From assembly GCF_010747415.1 (NCBI RefSeq), contig NZ_JAAGNZ010000002.1, positions 1,674,001-1,738,000 of the forward strand: DNA of 64,000 nucleotides, in the 5' to 3' direction. Positions 25,908 through 35,782 of this stretch are shown in pieces. Each line of letters starts with the position of its first letter. Position 1 is the first letter of the stretch. The notes under the pieces were generated by a model, which made no database searches, was not told where the DNA came from, and worked only from the letters and a program-made list of their open reading frames with translations. The translations under genes were made by a program, and so were the position numbers. This DNA is from Spirosoma agri (lineage in GTDB: Bacteria; Bacteroidota; Bacteroidia; Cytophagales; Spirosomataceae).

Positions 25908-28900
25908 AGGGAACGTCGAGCATGACGGTATAACTCTGGTCGTTACTATCCGTCGTTAGTTGCGCATGCAGGTATTCAGCCCGATAAGTTATATTTTTTT
26001 GCCCGATTCCCGTCGTTGTTCGGTCAGAAAAAGCAAAGTTATCCTGTTTTGCATCCAGTGGCGTTTCAATAAGTATGCTTAACTGGTGTGGAAGATACCC
26101 CAACTGAACAATGGCAAGTCCCTGTCCACCATGCTTAAGCGCATTTTGGACCAGCTCGGCAATGATGCGGTACGTGACCAGTTCCCGCTCCGGCTCTAAC
26201 CGACGAACATCGCCAAAAAGAATAAATTCAAAGTCGGTTTTTGACGAGCGGTTGGCCCGGTCTACCAGCTGCGAGACAACATCCGACAAGGCATACTTCT
26301 CGAACTCGATGGGCATCAGATTGTGCGTGATGGTCCGAAGATCCTGGCTGGCTTTATCCAGAAGCTCGTAGGCACGCGTCACTTCGGGCACTTCAGCGGT
26401 GACGTCTATACGTTCTTTGGCTAGCCCAAGTATACCTTTTATGGCGGCCAGCGTGTTGCCTACATCGTCATGCAGATCACGCGCAATACGCCGACGTTCG
26501 TCTTCCTGCGTAGCCAGTGAATTCTGGAGCAGCCGCCGTTGGCTGGCAAGTTTCCGACGGTTATAATTGATGACCAGAAATGTAATAAGTGACGCAACGA
26601 GCAGAAAACTAAGCAGCCAGAACCACCAGCGTTGCCAAAACGGCGGCTGAATAGAAATGTGCAGCTCGGTTACGGGCGTAACCTGACCACGGGCATCGAT
26701 CGCCTTCGCCCGAAAAACATACTCACCGGGAGACAGGTCAGCATAGCGAACCTGATTGGCATTCGTGAGGGGCACCCATCCTTTATCGACGGTAGATAAA
26801 CTATAGAGAAATTGATTTTTTCCATTGCTGAAATAATCTAAGGCCGCCAGACTGATCGAAAAGGTGTTCTGCCGGTGATTGAGGTTGACAATGCCCGTCT
26901 CGCCAACAAATCCGTCGGCCTGGTAAGGCTGGTCGTTGACCAGAAAGTTTATAATCCGCACCGGTACATTGGCCTTATACTTATCCAGCTGATCGGGAAG
27001 AAACCGATCGAGACCATGTACACCACCAAAATAGAAAACACTATCGGAGCTGATCAGGGCTGCGTGACTATTATACTCACGTCCTTTTGTCGACACAACG
27101 GGGCTGGCACTTCCCTTATCCGGAAAGAATTTGGCGAGTCCGTCGTTTGTGCTTACCCAGAAAAGTCCTTTCCGGTCCGGTAACAAACCGTAGACAACAT
27201 CGTCGGGCAGACCATCCCGAATCGTATACGTACGGATCGTCTTTCTGGTGGCAGGGTCGAACTGAACCAGTCCCCGGTCGGTGCAAAGCCATAAACAATG
27301 CCGCGATGGATCGGCGTAAAAATCCATAATGTTATGGCCGGCCAGCGTCACGTACTGTTGTACCAGCTTATTTTTTTGATACTTGTAGACGATCAGGTCC
27401 TGATCCCGCCGGCCCGTATACAGCAAATTGGTTGCCGGGTCGAAATAAGAGGCCCCAAAATAAGTACCCTCACGATCAATGCGGTCAATCGGCTTCAGAT
27501 CAGGACTTAACAGGAATAGGCCACCAAACGTAGTGACCACGAAATTGCCGTCGGGTAATTCGAGGATGCCTCTGGCAAAGCGGCAATCAGGATCGGTACA
27601 GAGCGCATTGGGAATCTGGGTGAATCGATCCTGTTTTTTATCGTATTGAAGCAGCCCCTGTAAATTGGCAACGAGCAGTCGGCCGTTGCGCGTACGAATA
27701 ATTTCCCGAACATTTCCCTCCGTGGTAACGCCCTGCTGGGCCGTATAAGCCTTCATCGCGCCGGTGGCCGGGTCATAATGGCGAATGCCACCATCCGTAG
27801 TGCCTATCCAGATGCTCCCCTGTGGATCTTCGTACAAACCCCGAATCGGATGATTGTTGAGGTCCGTCATGTCAGTGGGATCATCCGGTAAGGTTGAGAT
27901 GGTAGAGGCATTGGGGTAAATCAGGTCGATGCCAAACGGGTCGCTGTTGACCCAGACAAGGCCCAGATCGTCAACGTACACTTCGGCTACCTGATTGGTT
28001 AATAGTGAACTGCTTTTAGCCGCTCCTGGCGTTATTTCACGAAGCAGCGTCATCTTATCCGGGTCATATAACCACACGCCCGATCCTTCGACGCCGATCC
28101 ACCAGCGCCCCTGCGCATCGTCATCCATACTCACAAAACGAAACACAGACGTGCCCGACCGCAATGGGTGGTGGCGAATCAATCGGCTCAAACTGGCATC
28201 GAACTCGAAAATGCCCTGTGGACCAGTCAGGCAGTAATTGCCGTAGTGTGACCCCCGGACGTGGCATCGGTGAATGGACTGAAACAGGTATTCCGGCTGA
28301 AAGCGCCCGGAAGAACGATTGGTAACGGACTGATCGGTAGACTGACCGGTCAGAAATGTGCTTATCTGGTGGGTTTTGTAATTATAACGGGCAAACCCCA
28401 TTGGCAGCAGGTATAGGAGACTCTGCTGATCAGGCAGGTGTTCAATCCAATCGGTCGTAACGCTGAATTTTGGTTTTATGGACGGGTTAATGCACGTTTT
28501 ACGACCGGTGCGGTAATTCAGGCGCATAATCCCCTCCCGATTGCTGGCATACCAAACGGTTGAGTCATCGGCAAAAAAAGGTTCCTGGAGGGCTGGCTGA
28601 CGGCGACCCTGGCGATCGGTGGCGTAGATGCGCCGGAACGAATTGGTTCGTCGAACGTACTGATTCAGGCATTCTTCTGTTCCTACCCAGAGGTCGCCGG
28701 AAGGTGCTTCGACGATGCCGCGTACTTCGCCTTTGCCGATCGTTGTCGAATCGCGGTCATTGAACTGGTACTTGGTGAATCGTGCGCCGTCGAATCGGTT
28801 CAGACCATTCTGACTGCTTGCCCAGACGAATCCGCGCGAACCTTTCCGGATATAAAAACACGATCCTTGTGATAAACCGTCAGCCGTTGTCAGGTGACGA

Positions 28901-28977
28901 ATGGCGAACGGCTGCTGCGCCAGTCCGGATTGCGTTACAACGAGAAAGAGGATGAATAGCCAGCGCATAACAGACAA
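25879..28977 (-). CDS. Sensor histidine kinase with periplasmic two-component propeller
   Basis: A 1,032-residue membrane kinase. A signal peptide (ends SGLAQ) leads to a large periplasmic sensor made of regulator-propeller repeats (for example GLSQGSCFYIRKGSRGFVWA, GIVEAPSGDLWVGTEECLNQ) and a Y_Y_Y domain (KGWVPLTNANQVRYADLSPG). One membrane helix lies near residues 784-805 (WWFWLLSFLLVASLITFLVI). The cytoplasmic part is HisKA_3 with His836 in RRRIARDLHDDVGNTLAAIK, then an HATPase domain (ELVQNALKHGG). Such propeller kinases usually sense oligosaccharides in Bacteroidota. The last 29 bases overlap the response regulator gene. Confidence 0.92.
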   Translation of the reverse strand: MSVMRWLFILFLVVTQSGLAQQPFAIRHLTTADGLSQGSCFYIRKGSRGFVWASSQNGLNRFDGARFTKYQFNDRDSTTIGKGEVRGIVEAPSGDLWVGTEECLNQYVRRTNSFRRIYATDRQGRRQPALQEPFFADDSTVWYASNREGIMRLNYRTGRKTCINPSIKPKFSVTTDWIEHLPDQQSLLYLLPMGFARYNYKTHQISTFLTGQSTDQSVTNRSSGRFQPEYLFQSIHRCHVRGSHYGNYCLTGPQGIFEFDASLSRLIRHHPLRSGTSVFRFVSMDDDAQGRWWIGVEGSGVWLYDPDKMTLLREITPGAAKSSSLLTNQVAEVYVDDLGLVWVNSDPFGIDLIYPNASTISTLPDDPTDMTDLNNHPIRGLYEDPQGSIWIGTTDGGIRHYDPATGAMKAYTAQQGVTTEGNVREIIRTRNGRLLVANLQGLLQYDKKQDRFTQIPNALCTDPDCRFARGILELPDGNFVVTTFGGLFLLSPDLKPIDRIDREGTYFGASYFDPATNLLYTGRRDQDLIVYKYQKNKLVQQYVTLAGHNIMDFYADPSRHCLWLCTDRGLVQFDPATRKTIRTYTIRDGLPDDVVYGLLPDRKGLFWVSTNDGLAKFFPDKGSASPVVSTKGREYNSHAALISSDSVFYFGGVHGLDRFLPDQLDKYKANVPVRIINFLVNDQPYQADGFVGETGIVNLNHRQNTFSISLAALDYFSNGKNQFLYSLSTVDKGWVPLTNANQVRYADLSPGEYVFRAKAIDARGQVTPVTELHISIQPPFWQRWWFWLLSFLLVASLITFLVINYNRRKLASQRRLLQNSLATQEDERRRIARDLHDDVGNTLAAIKGILGLAKERIDVTAEVPEVTRAYELLDKASQDLRTITHNLMPIEFEKYALSDVVSQLVDRANRSSKTDFEFILFGDVRRLEPERELVTYRIIAELVQNALKHGGQGLAIVQLGYLPHQLSILIETPLDAKQDNFAFSDRTTTGIGQKNITYRAEYLHAQLTTDSNDQSYTVMLDVPYDTVGSTSY

Positions 28978-29236
28978 ACAAAGGAACGATAAAGCTAAGC
29001 GGGAATGAGGAGTTTATGAATACCCGGAACCCGGTATTATTGCCAACGCGCGACTTTTGTATCGGGATGACGTTTGCCGCGTCCGGACGGAAGTTATGTA
29101 TTCGGAATTGATTCGGTCGTATCTTGCTGGCACGAACGGGACACGGTATCGTTATACTTATTTTTCGCAAACCGTTCGTGCGTGATCACCAATGATTATT
29201 TGCCGGAGCGTATGATAACGTTCGATTTGAACCACT

Positions 29237-29995
29237 ATGAAACAAAATATCGTTAAAACCCGGCTGAAAAATGGCCAGCCCGTACTGGGGGTTCTGTCGA
29301 ATAGTCCCGATCCGACCGTCGCTGAACTCTGTGGCTTTTCGGGGCTAGACTTCTATATGATCGATGGCGAGCATAGTCCGGTTACGACGGCGCAGGTGCT
29401 GGATATCGTGCGTGCCTGTGAGTTGAGCGGGATTACCCCATTGGCCCGTGTCCGCAGCAATGACCCCAAGCTGATTCTCCAATATCTGGATTCAGGCGTG
29501 ATGGGTATTATGATGCCGGGAGTCAATACCGCTGCCGAAGCCGAAGCGCTGGTGCAAGCCACAAAATACCCGCCATTGGGTAGACGAGGGTTTGCCCCGA
29601 CGCGCTCGTCGGACTATTTGCTGGGTGCCATGAACCAGGGCGAATACGTGGCATTTGCCAACGAACATACGCTGATTTTACCACAGATTGAAGACCGGGA
29701 GGCCATCGATAACCTGGATGAACTACTCGCCGTTGAGGGTGTCGATGGGTTTGTGATTGGGCCACGTGATCTGGCTATGTCGATGGGCTATTACGATGGC
29801 CCTGGTCATGATGAAGTAAAGCGGACCATTGCTGGCATTGTGGAGAAAATCCGGAAGGCCGGATTGATTGCGGGGACTACCGCTGCTACCGGCGATCAGG
29901 CAAAAGCCTTGATCGATCGAGGTGTATTATTGTGCCTGAATTCCTTCGCGGGGCTTCTGAAGTCAGCCGCTGGTGATTTCATGAAAGGACGTTGA
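29237..29995 (+). CDS. HpcH/HpaI-family aldolase
   Basis: A 252-residue class II aldolase of the HpaI / 2-keto-3-deoxy-rhamnonate-aldolase type, which cleaves 4-hydroxy-2-oxo acids to pyruvate and an aldehyde. Visible features are the DFYMIDGEHSP strand with the conserved Asp and Glu-His, the metal-binding Glu in LILPQIEDREAI and Asp in FVIGPRDLAMSMG, and the PPLGRRGFA substrate loop with Arg. Length matches the family. There is no signal peptide. The neighbours do not reveal the pathway. It is divergent from the sensor kinase, with 259 bases between. Confidence 0.88.
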   Translation: MKQNIVKTRLKNGQPVLGVLSNSPDPTVAELCGFSGLDFYMIDGEHSPVTTAQVLDIVRACELSGITPLARVRSNDPKLILQYLDSGVMGIMMPGVNTAAEAEALVQATKYPPLGRRGFAPTRSSDYLLGAMNQGEYVAFANEHTLILPQIEDREAIDNLDELLAVEGVDGFVIGPRDLAMSMGYYDGPGHDEVKRTIAGIVEKIRKAGLIAGTTAATGDQAKALIDRGVLLCLNSFAGLLKSAAGDFMKGR

Positions 29996-30158
29996 ACCAA
30001 GAGAAAGATGGATGTAAGCCCGAAAATGGCGTCTTTCGAATCGGATTTATTGATCGAATTGAAGGAAAATTGTAGTTATTTGACGAAATAAAATAGTATT
30101 AAACCTTTCGGATAACAGGCAGTTAATCAAGCAGCATCAAGAAAAATGGAACACGGTA

Positions 30159-31343
30159 ATGAATGGATCTGACGAGAAGGCTCAAGTTTTTAACCTGCCT
30201 CCGGTCTATAATCACGTCGACAAGCACGGTGTTTTTCCTGAAGTTGCCCACGATGAAACGGCGCGTTTTAATTTTCTGACAAGCTTGAACCGTCATCTTG
30301 ACGCTGTTGTCAAGCCGGGTAACAAAATAGCGTTTGACAAGCGGATAAAGCCCCTGTTTCAATCTGCCAAAGGTCGTGATTTCGGTACTGTGAATGAGGT
30401 TAGAGCAGCAATGAACCAGGACCCGCATTATCAGATGTGGGGATCTCTGAAACGTTCTGCTCAGGAAATGGCCCAGCAGGCGGCTCGTTCGCTGGTGTTG
30501 CGTCAGATTGAAAGCCTTGCTGATAAGACCCGATACTATACTAGTCAGCGTCCCGAAACACTTCAGCTTGACCCGGCTCTAGAAATACCCAGTTATCTGC
30601 GCATGGTCGACCATGGTGGTTTGCCCGGTAGTTACTATACCGCTTATATTCCTGACGATGTCGCCAATGCTGCCGCCAGTGATGCAATCACGTTTGTGGC
30701 CACTGGCGGCAAGTCTGGACCCTATTCCGATGGAAAGGGAAAAGCCCTGGCCACATGGTTGACGGCCAACTATCCTGACTTTAAGCCGAAACGAATTCTT
30801 GATATAGGCTGTGGCGTTGGTCACAACACGCTGCCACTGGCGATCATGTATCCGGAGGCTACCGTGATCGGTCTCGATGTTAGTGCGCCAATGCTGCGCT
30901 ACGGTCATGCCCGTTCGGTATCGCTGGGCGTGACGAATGTGCAGTTTATACAGGCTAACGGAGAAGAACTGCCTTTCGAGGACGATTCGTTTGATTGGGT
31001 TCAATCGACGATGGTGCTCCATGAAACGTCAATCAGTGCTATGCAGACGATCATTCAGGAACTCTATCGGGTACTGTCACCGAACGGTCTCATGCTTCAT
31101 ATCGAACAGGCACAATATACCCCCGGCACTTCACTCTTCGACGAGTTTACGCAGGACTGGGACACATTCAATAACAACCAGCCTTTTGAGGGAGTTATGC
31201 ACAGGATGAACAAAGCAGACTGGATGAAATCGGCCGGTTTTCAGGAGCGTGATTTACTGCAATTTGGCATCCTGCCTGAGAATGATACAAACACGGATCG
31301 ATTGCCGGTAAAACAAAACGTATTTGGAGCCTGGAAAAAATAA
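30159..31343 (+). CDS. Class I SAM-dependent methyltransferase with N-terminal extension
   Basis: A 394-residue protein. The C-terminal part is a Rossmann-type methyltransferase: SAM-binding motif ILDIGCGVGHNTLPLA at about residues 211-226, VIGLDVSAPMLRYG for the ribose-binding acidic residue, and FEDDSFDWVQSTMVLHE for motif III. The first 160-200 residues (from VFNLPPVYNHVDKHG) are not a methyltransferase fold and I do not recognise them. Substrate unknown. A 119-residue partner gene lies 59 bases downstream on the same strand and probably belongs to the same transcript. The upstream aldolase ends 163 bases earlier. Confidence 0.85.
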   Translation: MNGSDEKAQVFNLPPVYNHVDKHGVFPEVAHDETARFNFLTSLNRHLDAVVKPGNKIAFDKRIKPLFQSAKGRDFGTVNEVRAAMNQDPHYQMWGSLKRSAQEMAQQAARSLVLRQIESLADKTRYYTSQRPETLQLDPALEIPSYLRMVDHGGLPGSYYTAYIPDDVANAAASDAITFVATGGKSGPYSDGKGKALATWLTANYPDFKPKRILDIGCGVGHNTLPLAIMYPEATVIGLDVSAPMLRYGHARSVSLGVTNVQFIQANGEELPFEDDSFDWVQSTMVLHETSISAMQTIIQELYRVLSPNGLMLHIEQAQYTPGTSLFDEFTQDWDTFNNNQPFEGVMHRMNKADWMKSAGFQERDLLQFGILPENDTNTDRLPVKQNVFGAWKK

Positions 31344-31402
31344 AATAATGATAGGCACAGTTTTTCTAGTCACTCAAAAAACAATAATCATAAAAAGAAC
31401 TT

Positions 31403-31762
31403 ATGATTAATGACATCCTGCTTTCGGGCAATAAAGCTAAAGGTCAGCGTCCCTACTTTTTTGATGACAGGGCAGTGGAGCGAGTGCTGAACATCACGAT
31501 GGCAGTGGCTGGCGAACTGGCTGTTACACACGAGCGACTGGATACCCTGGAACGATTGTTGCTTACCAAAGGTGTGTTGGCTCAGGAAGAAATTGAACGC
31601 TTCGAGCCGACACCCGAACAGGCATACGTACGACAGCGCTGGCATGCAGATTACGTGGCGCGTATCCTTCGGATGGTGCAGCAGGAGCTGGAAGCTATCC
31701 AACAACCGATTGAAAATGATCGTAATATGGAAGAAATCCTAGAAGAATTGGGAAGAAGCTAG
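31403..31762 (+). CDS. Small helical protein linked to the methyltransferase
   Basis: A 119-residue protein without signal peptide. It is mainly helical: AVERVLNITMAVAGELAVTH, then ERLDTLERLLLTKGVLAQEE, and a C-terminal charged helix ending EEILEELGRS. The middle segment (leucine repeats followed by KGVL and Glu-Glu) resembles helices seen near nitrile-hydratase-like and related small accessory proteins, but that is weak. Its position 59 bases after the methyltransferase suggests a subunit or substrate-carrying partner. The family is not one I can name. Confidence 0.65.
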   Translation: MINDILLSGNKAKGQRPYFFDDRAVERVLNITMAVAGELAVTHERLDTLERLLLTKGVLAQEEIERFEPTPEQAYVRQRWHADYVARILRMVQQELEAIQQPIENDRNMEEILEELGRS

Positions 31763-32296
31763 GAAAGTTAGTGTTATATGAAACCTTTTGTTGGGGAATT
31801 ACCAGTTAATACCTATAATTGGCCGGTCAAATACAATAGACTGTTATTCAAAAATAACATCTACATTTAGCCGATACACATAGTTGAGTAAGCCTGTAAA
31901 ATAGGAAAAATCAGCTATCACTTTTGAGCGGACCATCCCACACCAATTTGTAGCAGTGTTCCAACGGACAAGGCTTCTTAGGAATCATAAAGCAATAGAC
32001 TGACTGAAAGACGCTTGAGCAAATATTGCTTACTCGAAAGAAAGTGTCACAAGGAAAAGATAGTGATTTAAAGTGAATTCGGCGGTCTTTGTGATAAAGT
32101 TATGATAGTTTTGTGTGGCAAACGAAGTCTTTATTCGTCTCAGAACCACTTACAGAATATTGTAGCCTAGGCACTTGGCCAAAGAAGTAGTAAACCTGCT
32201 AGAAAAGCAGTCAGACCGTTCCATAAGTTTCTTTAATGGCTTTTGGGAGAATTAAAGTTTAGTTTGAAACATTGCGTCAAAATTAATTACGTACCT
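31763..32296. other. Intergenic region with a candidate promoter element
   Basis: About 530 bases, AT-rich, without credible ORF. At 32106-32113 TAGTTTTG matches the TAnnTTTG -7 element of Bacteroidota, 183 bases before the next start, and a TTTG is found at 32088-32091, although the spacing of 14 bases is shorter than usual. It suggests a long 5-prime leader for the next gene. Confidence 0.4.
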
Positions 32297-34318
32297 ATGC
32301 GAACATTTATCCAACGACACCCCCTGCGGATGCTGGCTGGACTCGTGTTGCTGAGTTTTGCTGCCCCTTTTGGCACACAGGCCCAACAGGCTGACACTGT
32401 CCGGACTACCTCCGGGACAACAACGAATCAATCTTATCCGCGAGAGAATATCTATCGCCTGGGCAAAGGAGTTTTTACTGACACGTTACGTCGGGACGAA
32501 TTCAAGGCTCAGGCTAGCGATGTTGCTGAGCTGGACGATTGCGATACCACATTCCAAACCTTTGTTCTAGTACGCCGACTCTCGCCCTGGCGTGTCGGCT
32601 TGTATGCTGGACCAAACTTCGCCTATTGCGGTACGTGGGAAAATACGTTTGGTCCTACCAAACGCGATAACACGCTGTATAACGGAGCTGGTTTCAACAT
32701 TACAGCCAACATCGATTACTTCTTTACGCCGGCTACCCGTCGGTTCCGTATCGGTGTGGGAACTGCTTTTGGCTACCAGAACTATGTTACACGCGGCATC
32801 TATCGCGATTATCTCTATGGGCTGGCAGCAGCACAGGGTATCAATCGTGATCAGGTTACGATTCGCCAGCGTGCTTCTGAGGATATGTTCCTAACGGTTG
32901 GACCCGTTGTGACATTCACGATAGCCCGGAGCCGCAAGAATCCAGATGCAACGACGTTTATCGAAGCGGGTGCCCGTGGTGGTTTATTCCGTACCGAAGC
33001 GGCTACGATCTCTGCGTTCATTCCATCGCAGGGTGGGGTTATTCAAAGCGGACCACTTGTAGAAGGTGGTAGACTGATTCGCTCTGTTAACCCTAGTTCT
33101 AATCTGTACCACTTAGGTGCGATCGGAAATCTGGCCATCTTCTTCCCGATTGGACGGAACAATTGGAACATCGGTATTCAGGGACAGGGTTTCATCACCA
33201 AGCTGAACTACCTGATCGTAAACGGTCAGCAGGATGTATTGTATGAGTTCAAGCGTACCCACGGTGGGTTCAGTGCTGGTCTGGCAGTTCGTAAAGGATT
33301 TGTTCAGAAAAAGCTGATCCCAAAAACACCAACGGTTTGTCCAACTTGCGATTCTATTCCAGAACTACGCGTACAGTTCAACGGCAACTCGCTCAAAGGT
33401 GTATCGCTGGCCTATGTTGATAGCACGAACGCTCAGCAACTGCCTCCAGTTAATACTTCAGCAACCGCTCCTGTTATCAGCTGGCGTAGTACGACACCGA
33501 ACCCAAAGAACGAAACCTTTACGGCTCGTTTGTACTATCGTCCGGATTCGGTAGTTGCTGGTGCATCGGATCAGGTGATCGCTCAGTTAGAGAACACGAC
33601 CGACACAACGCTGACGTTCCCGACCACTTACTTCTCGAATGGTCAGGCAAACCCAGGGTTCTACTACGTAACGGTTCACAATCGTCAAACGGCTAAGTGT
33701 GGTTCCTGCATGAGTGAGGTAGCAACAACAAGCTTCTCAGTTATTCGTCCGAAAAACACTATTGCTGAGTGCGAATACCGTCACAAACTGGAGCGTCTGG
33801 AAGTATACTACCGTACGCCGTACACACGTGAAGTGGCTAATGTTTGCTACTGTAACGGAACGATCACATCAGTTGGTGACACCGTTACCCGCTTACGCTA
33901 CCGTGGTCTGAACCGTCGTCTAGCAGGCAGCGCAATCGAGTTCGATACGAACACCGTTATCTTGAACCTGCGTGATCTGCCAGGTGGTCTGGCTCAGCAG
34001 CTACAGGCTGAAAAAGCTAAAATTGAAAGCGGTAACGCAATTCGCTACAAGGGTCGCCGGGTACGTCCACAGGTTCAGTACTTCCGCGCCGTATTCACTG
34101 TCACGAAACTGCCTTGCAACGGTCAGCCTGAGCAACCAGTGGGTAGCTTCAACACGACGATTAGCGACAACAGCTACTCGATCACTGACTTGAAGCCACT
34201 GACGGATGAGCAGAAAGCGAAATTGCTTGCTCCTCCTGCACCCGTTAAGAAAAAAGCAACCCGTCGTCGGGCTGGTAACAGCGGACGTCGTTCAGATGCA
34301 ATGTTCGGTGTAGAATAG
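32297..34318 (+). CDS. Large secreted, probable outer-membrane protein of unknown function
   Basis: The chosen start (MRTFIQRHPLRMLAGLVLLS at 32297) gives a clear signal peptide ending GTQAQ; the ATG at 32243 adds an unlikely leader. About 670 mature residues. Residues from about 100 to 340 look like an outer-membrane beta-barrel or porin-like part (WRVGLYAGPNFAYCGTWENT, FRIGVGTAFGYQNYVTRG, GGFSAGLAVRKGF). A middle part carries cysteine pairs (CPTCDS, CGSCMS, CYCN) and an immunoglobulin-like segment. The end is basic (KKKATRRRAGNSGRRSD). Codons are strongly of the preferred type (for example many CGT and GGT), which suggests high expression. I do not recognise the family. Confidence 0.75.
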   Translation: MRTFIQRHPLRMLAGLVLLSFAAPFGTQAQQADTVRTTSGTTTNQSYPRENIYRLGKGVFTDTLRRDEFKAQASDVAELDDCDTTFQTFVLVRRLSPWRVGLYAGPNFAYCGTWENTFGPTKRDNTLYNGAGFNITANIDYFFTPATRRFRIGVGTAFGYQNYVTRGIYRDYLYGLAAAQGINRDQVTIRQRASEDMFLTVGPVVTFTIARSRKNPDATTFIEAGARGGLFRTEAATISAFIPSQGGVIQSGPLVEGGRLIRSVNPSSNLYHLGAIGNLAIFFPIGRNNWNIGIQGQGFITKLNYLIVNGQQDVLYEFKRTHGGFSAGLAVRKGFVQKKLIPKTPTVCPTCDSIPELRVQFNGNSLKGVSLAYVDSTNAQQLPPVNTSATAPVISWRSTTPNPKNETFTARLYYRPDSVVAGASDQVIAQLENTTDTTLTFPTTYFSNGQANPGFYYVTVHNRQTAKCGSCMSEVATTSFSVIRPKNTIAECEYRHKLERLEVYYRTPYTREVANVCYCNGTITSVGDTVTRLRYRGLNRRLAGSAIEFDTNTVILNLRDLPGGLAQQLQAEKAKIESGNAIRYKGRRVRPQVQYFRAVFTVTKLPCNGQPEQPVGSFNTTISDNSYSITDLKPLTDEQKAKLLAPPAPVKKKATRRRAGNSGRRSDAMFGVE

Positions 34319-34329
34319 TCAAAGCACTA

Positions 34330-34377
34330 AAACCAAAAAAGCCGGGAGCCAACGCTTCCGGCTTTTTTGGTTTAACA
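34330..34377 (+). terminator. Rho-independent terminator
   Basis: The stem is formed by AACCAAAAAAGCCGG (about 34333-34347) and CCGGCTTTTTTGGTT (about 34360-34374). It follows the large secreted protein gene by 15 bases. The T-rich arm gives a strong U tract on the plus strand. Confidence 0.85.
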
Positions 34378-34714
34378 GTGAACTAAAATCAGTCACTAGA
34401 TCGAAAGGACAGAAGAAGGTATTCATACGCTCGTTGATGGCAGCCTCACTATCCGAGTTCAGCTTGATCTGGCTTCTGTGTTTAGGAGGTAAGAACGAGC
34501 AGGTGTTGTTTGCATTTAATAGGCCTTATTTCCCGGATTCGGCGTATTAAATACAAATACCATTCGTTCTGCCAGAACTCTTAACGTACTAGTCACAAGG
34601 TCAGCAAACAAAAGACCCCGATAGAACATCAACGCGATCGCGAATTTGTTCTATCGGGGTCTTTTGTACAGATGAGATAATCCCCTTGTCGGTGGATTAC
34701 TTACAGCAAACAAG
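34375..34714. other. Intergenic region between convergent genes
   Basis: About 340 bases holding the second hairpin at 34608-34667. The rest shows no ORF, repeat or motif of note. Confidence 0.5.
34608..34667. terminator. Long perfect hairpin, probable bidirectional terminator
   Basis: Arms 34608-34628 and 34647-34667 are a perfect 21-base inverted repeat with an 18-base loop; the stem contains AAAAGACCCCGATAG. It is placed between convergent genes, after the single terminator of the plus-strand gene, and lies 47 bases from the minus-strand stop codon. It most likely ends the minus-strand transglutaminase-like gene. Confidence 0.7.
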
Positions 34715-35749
34715 CTAGCTTTTAACTACTGTAAACGAAGCAATCCCTTCGTACGATTTTACGCGTTCTGAACGGGGGCCTTTCGACTTAGCGAAAATGT
34801 ACAATGTAGAGTTTCCCCGTTGCGAAACGGGAACGGATAGCTGATAAGTACTGCCTGACCGACGGATAGTGACAGGGAGATCAGTAGCCGTTGAGCCACC
34901 CTGCCGACCCATGGAACATAAGAACTCAACCTCGCTGTCATTTTGCAGCGATACAGTAAGAACGTCATTGGTACGAATTAATCCTGTTTTGGGAAAGTCC
35001 GGATCGAATCCCAGCCGAAAATAAGCATCGTACACCTTAGGGAACTGATCAAACTGTGTTTTACTAACAGTCGGATTTAACAGCTGCCAACGTGGATCAG
35101 TCGGAAAATGGTTAGCGGCAAAAGCAGCTGGTTCGGTTAGAAAGAAAAAATCGTTGGGGCGAAGTTCGCCATCGGGACCCGGTTTCGCCGTTGTTTGTGC
35201 CCAGGCAATATCGAGCAGATACCACTCGCCGTCGAGATTAACCGCGTTCCACTCGTGATCGACACGCTGAATAGGCTGGCCTGCCTCGCTGTCATTGGTT
35301 CGTGAGTACCCTTTTATGGTAACGACCGGAATGCCGGTGCGACCTAATAGGTGTTTGAACAGGAGCGAAAAACCCGTACACACGCCTTTACGGTCTCGTA
35401 AGACCCGATTGGCATACTCCACTTCTGATGAATATTTACGACCGCTGAACGTCGATTCATCGTAACGAACATGGGATGTAATCCAGGCGTATACCGAGCG
35501 CGCTTTTGCCAATTCCGTCTTCGCGGGTGATGTCAAATAATCACTCAGCGTGTTCAGATTCTTGGCTGCGGACTCGGGGGCGTTCTGTGCGTACCTGTCA
35601 ATTGTGCTATAGTCAATAGCAACAAATTTTGATGGCCGCGGAATACCCGGTCCGGGTTGACTGGGAACTGTTAGAGCCGTGCTGAAAAATAAAAGGAAAA
35701 GGGCCATGCCGGTAGCAAACCGCCGTGACCGAATTGTGTAATTTTGCAT
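34715..35749 (-). CDS. Secreted transglutaminase-like (cysteine protease fold) protein
   Basis: From the start MQNYTIRSRRFATG at 35749 (an ATG at 35782 adds eleven residues and would overlap the divergent gene) this protein has 344 residues and an N-terminal hydrophobic signal (MALFLLFFSTALTVPSQ). The papain-like transglutaminase core is complete: Cys124 in RKGVCTGFSLLFKHLL, His165 in RVDHEWNAVNLDGEWYLLD and Asp180 in LLDIAWA. This resembles kyphoscoliosis-peptidase-type domains. The C-terminal third (from about residue 235) is a beta-rich domain with QNDSEVEF and SVPVSQRGNSTLYIF. Substrate unknown. It is divergent from the DUF296 gene, with only about 33 bases between the starts. Confidence 0.8.
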   Translation of the reverse strand: MQNYTIRSRRFATGMALFLLFFSTALTVPSQPGPGIPRPSKFVAIDYSTIDRYAQNAPESAAKNLNTLSDYLTSPAKTELAKARSVYAWITSHVRYDESTFSGRKYSSEVEYANRVLRDRKGVCTGFSLLFKHLLGRTGIPVVTIKGYSRTNDSEAGQPIQRVDHEWNAVNLDGEWYLLDIAWAQTTAKPGPDGELRPNDFFFLTEPAAFAANHFPTDPRWQLLNPTVSKTQFDQFPKVYDAYFRLGFDPDFPKTGLIRTNDVLTVSLQNDSEVEFLCSMGRQGGSTATDLPVTIRRSGSTYQLSVPVSQRGNSTLYIFAKSKGPRSERVKSYEGIASFTVVKS

Positions 35750-35782
35750 ACCTCGATTCTGTCTCACACGTTGATAACACAA

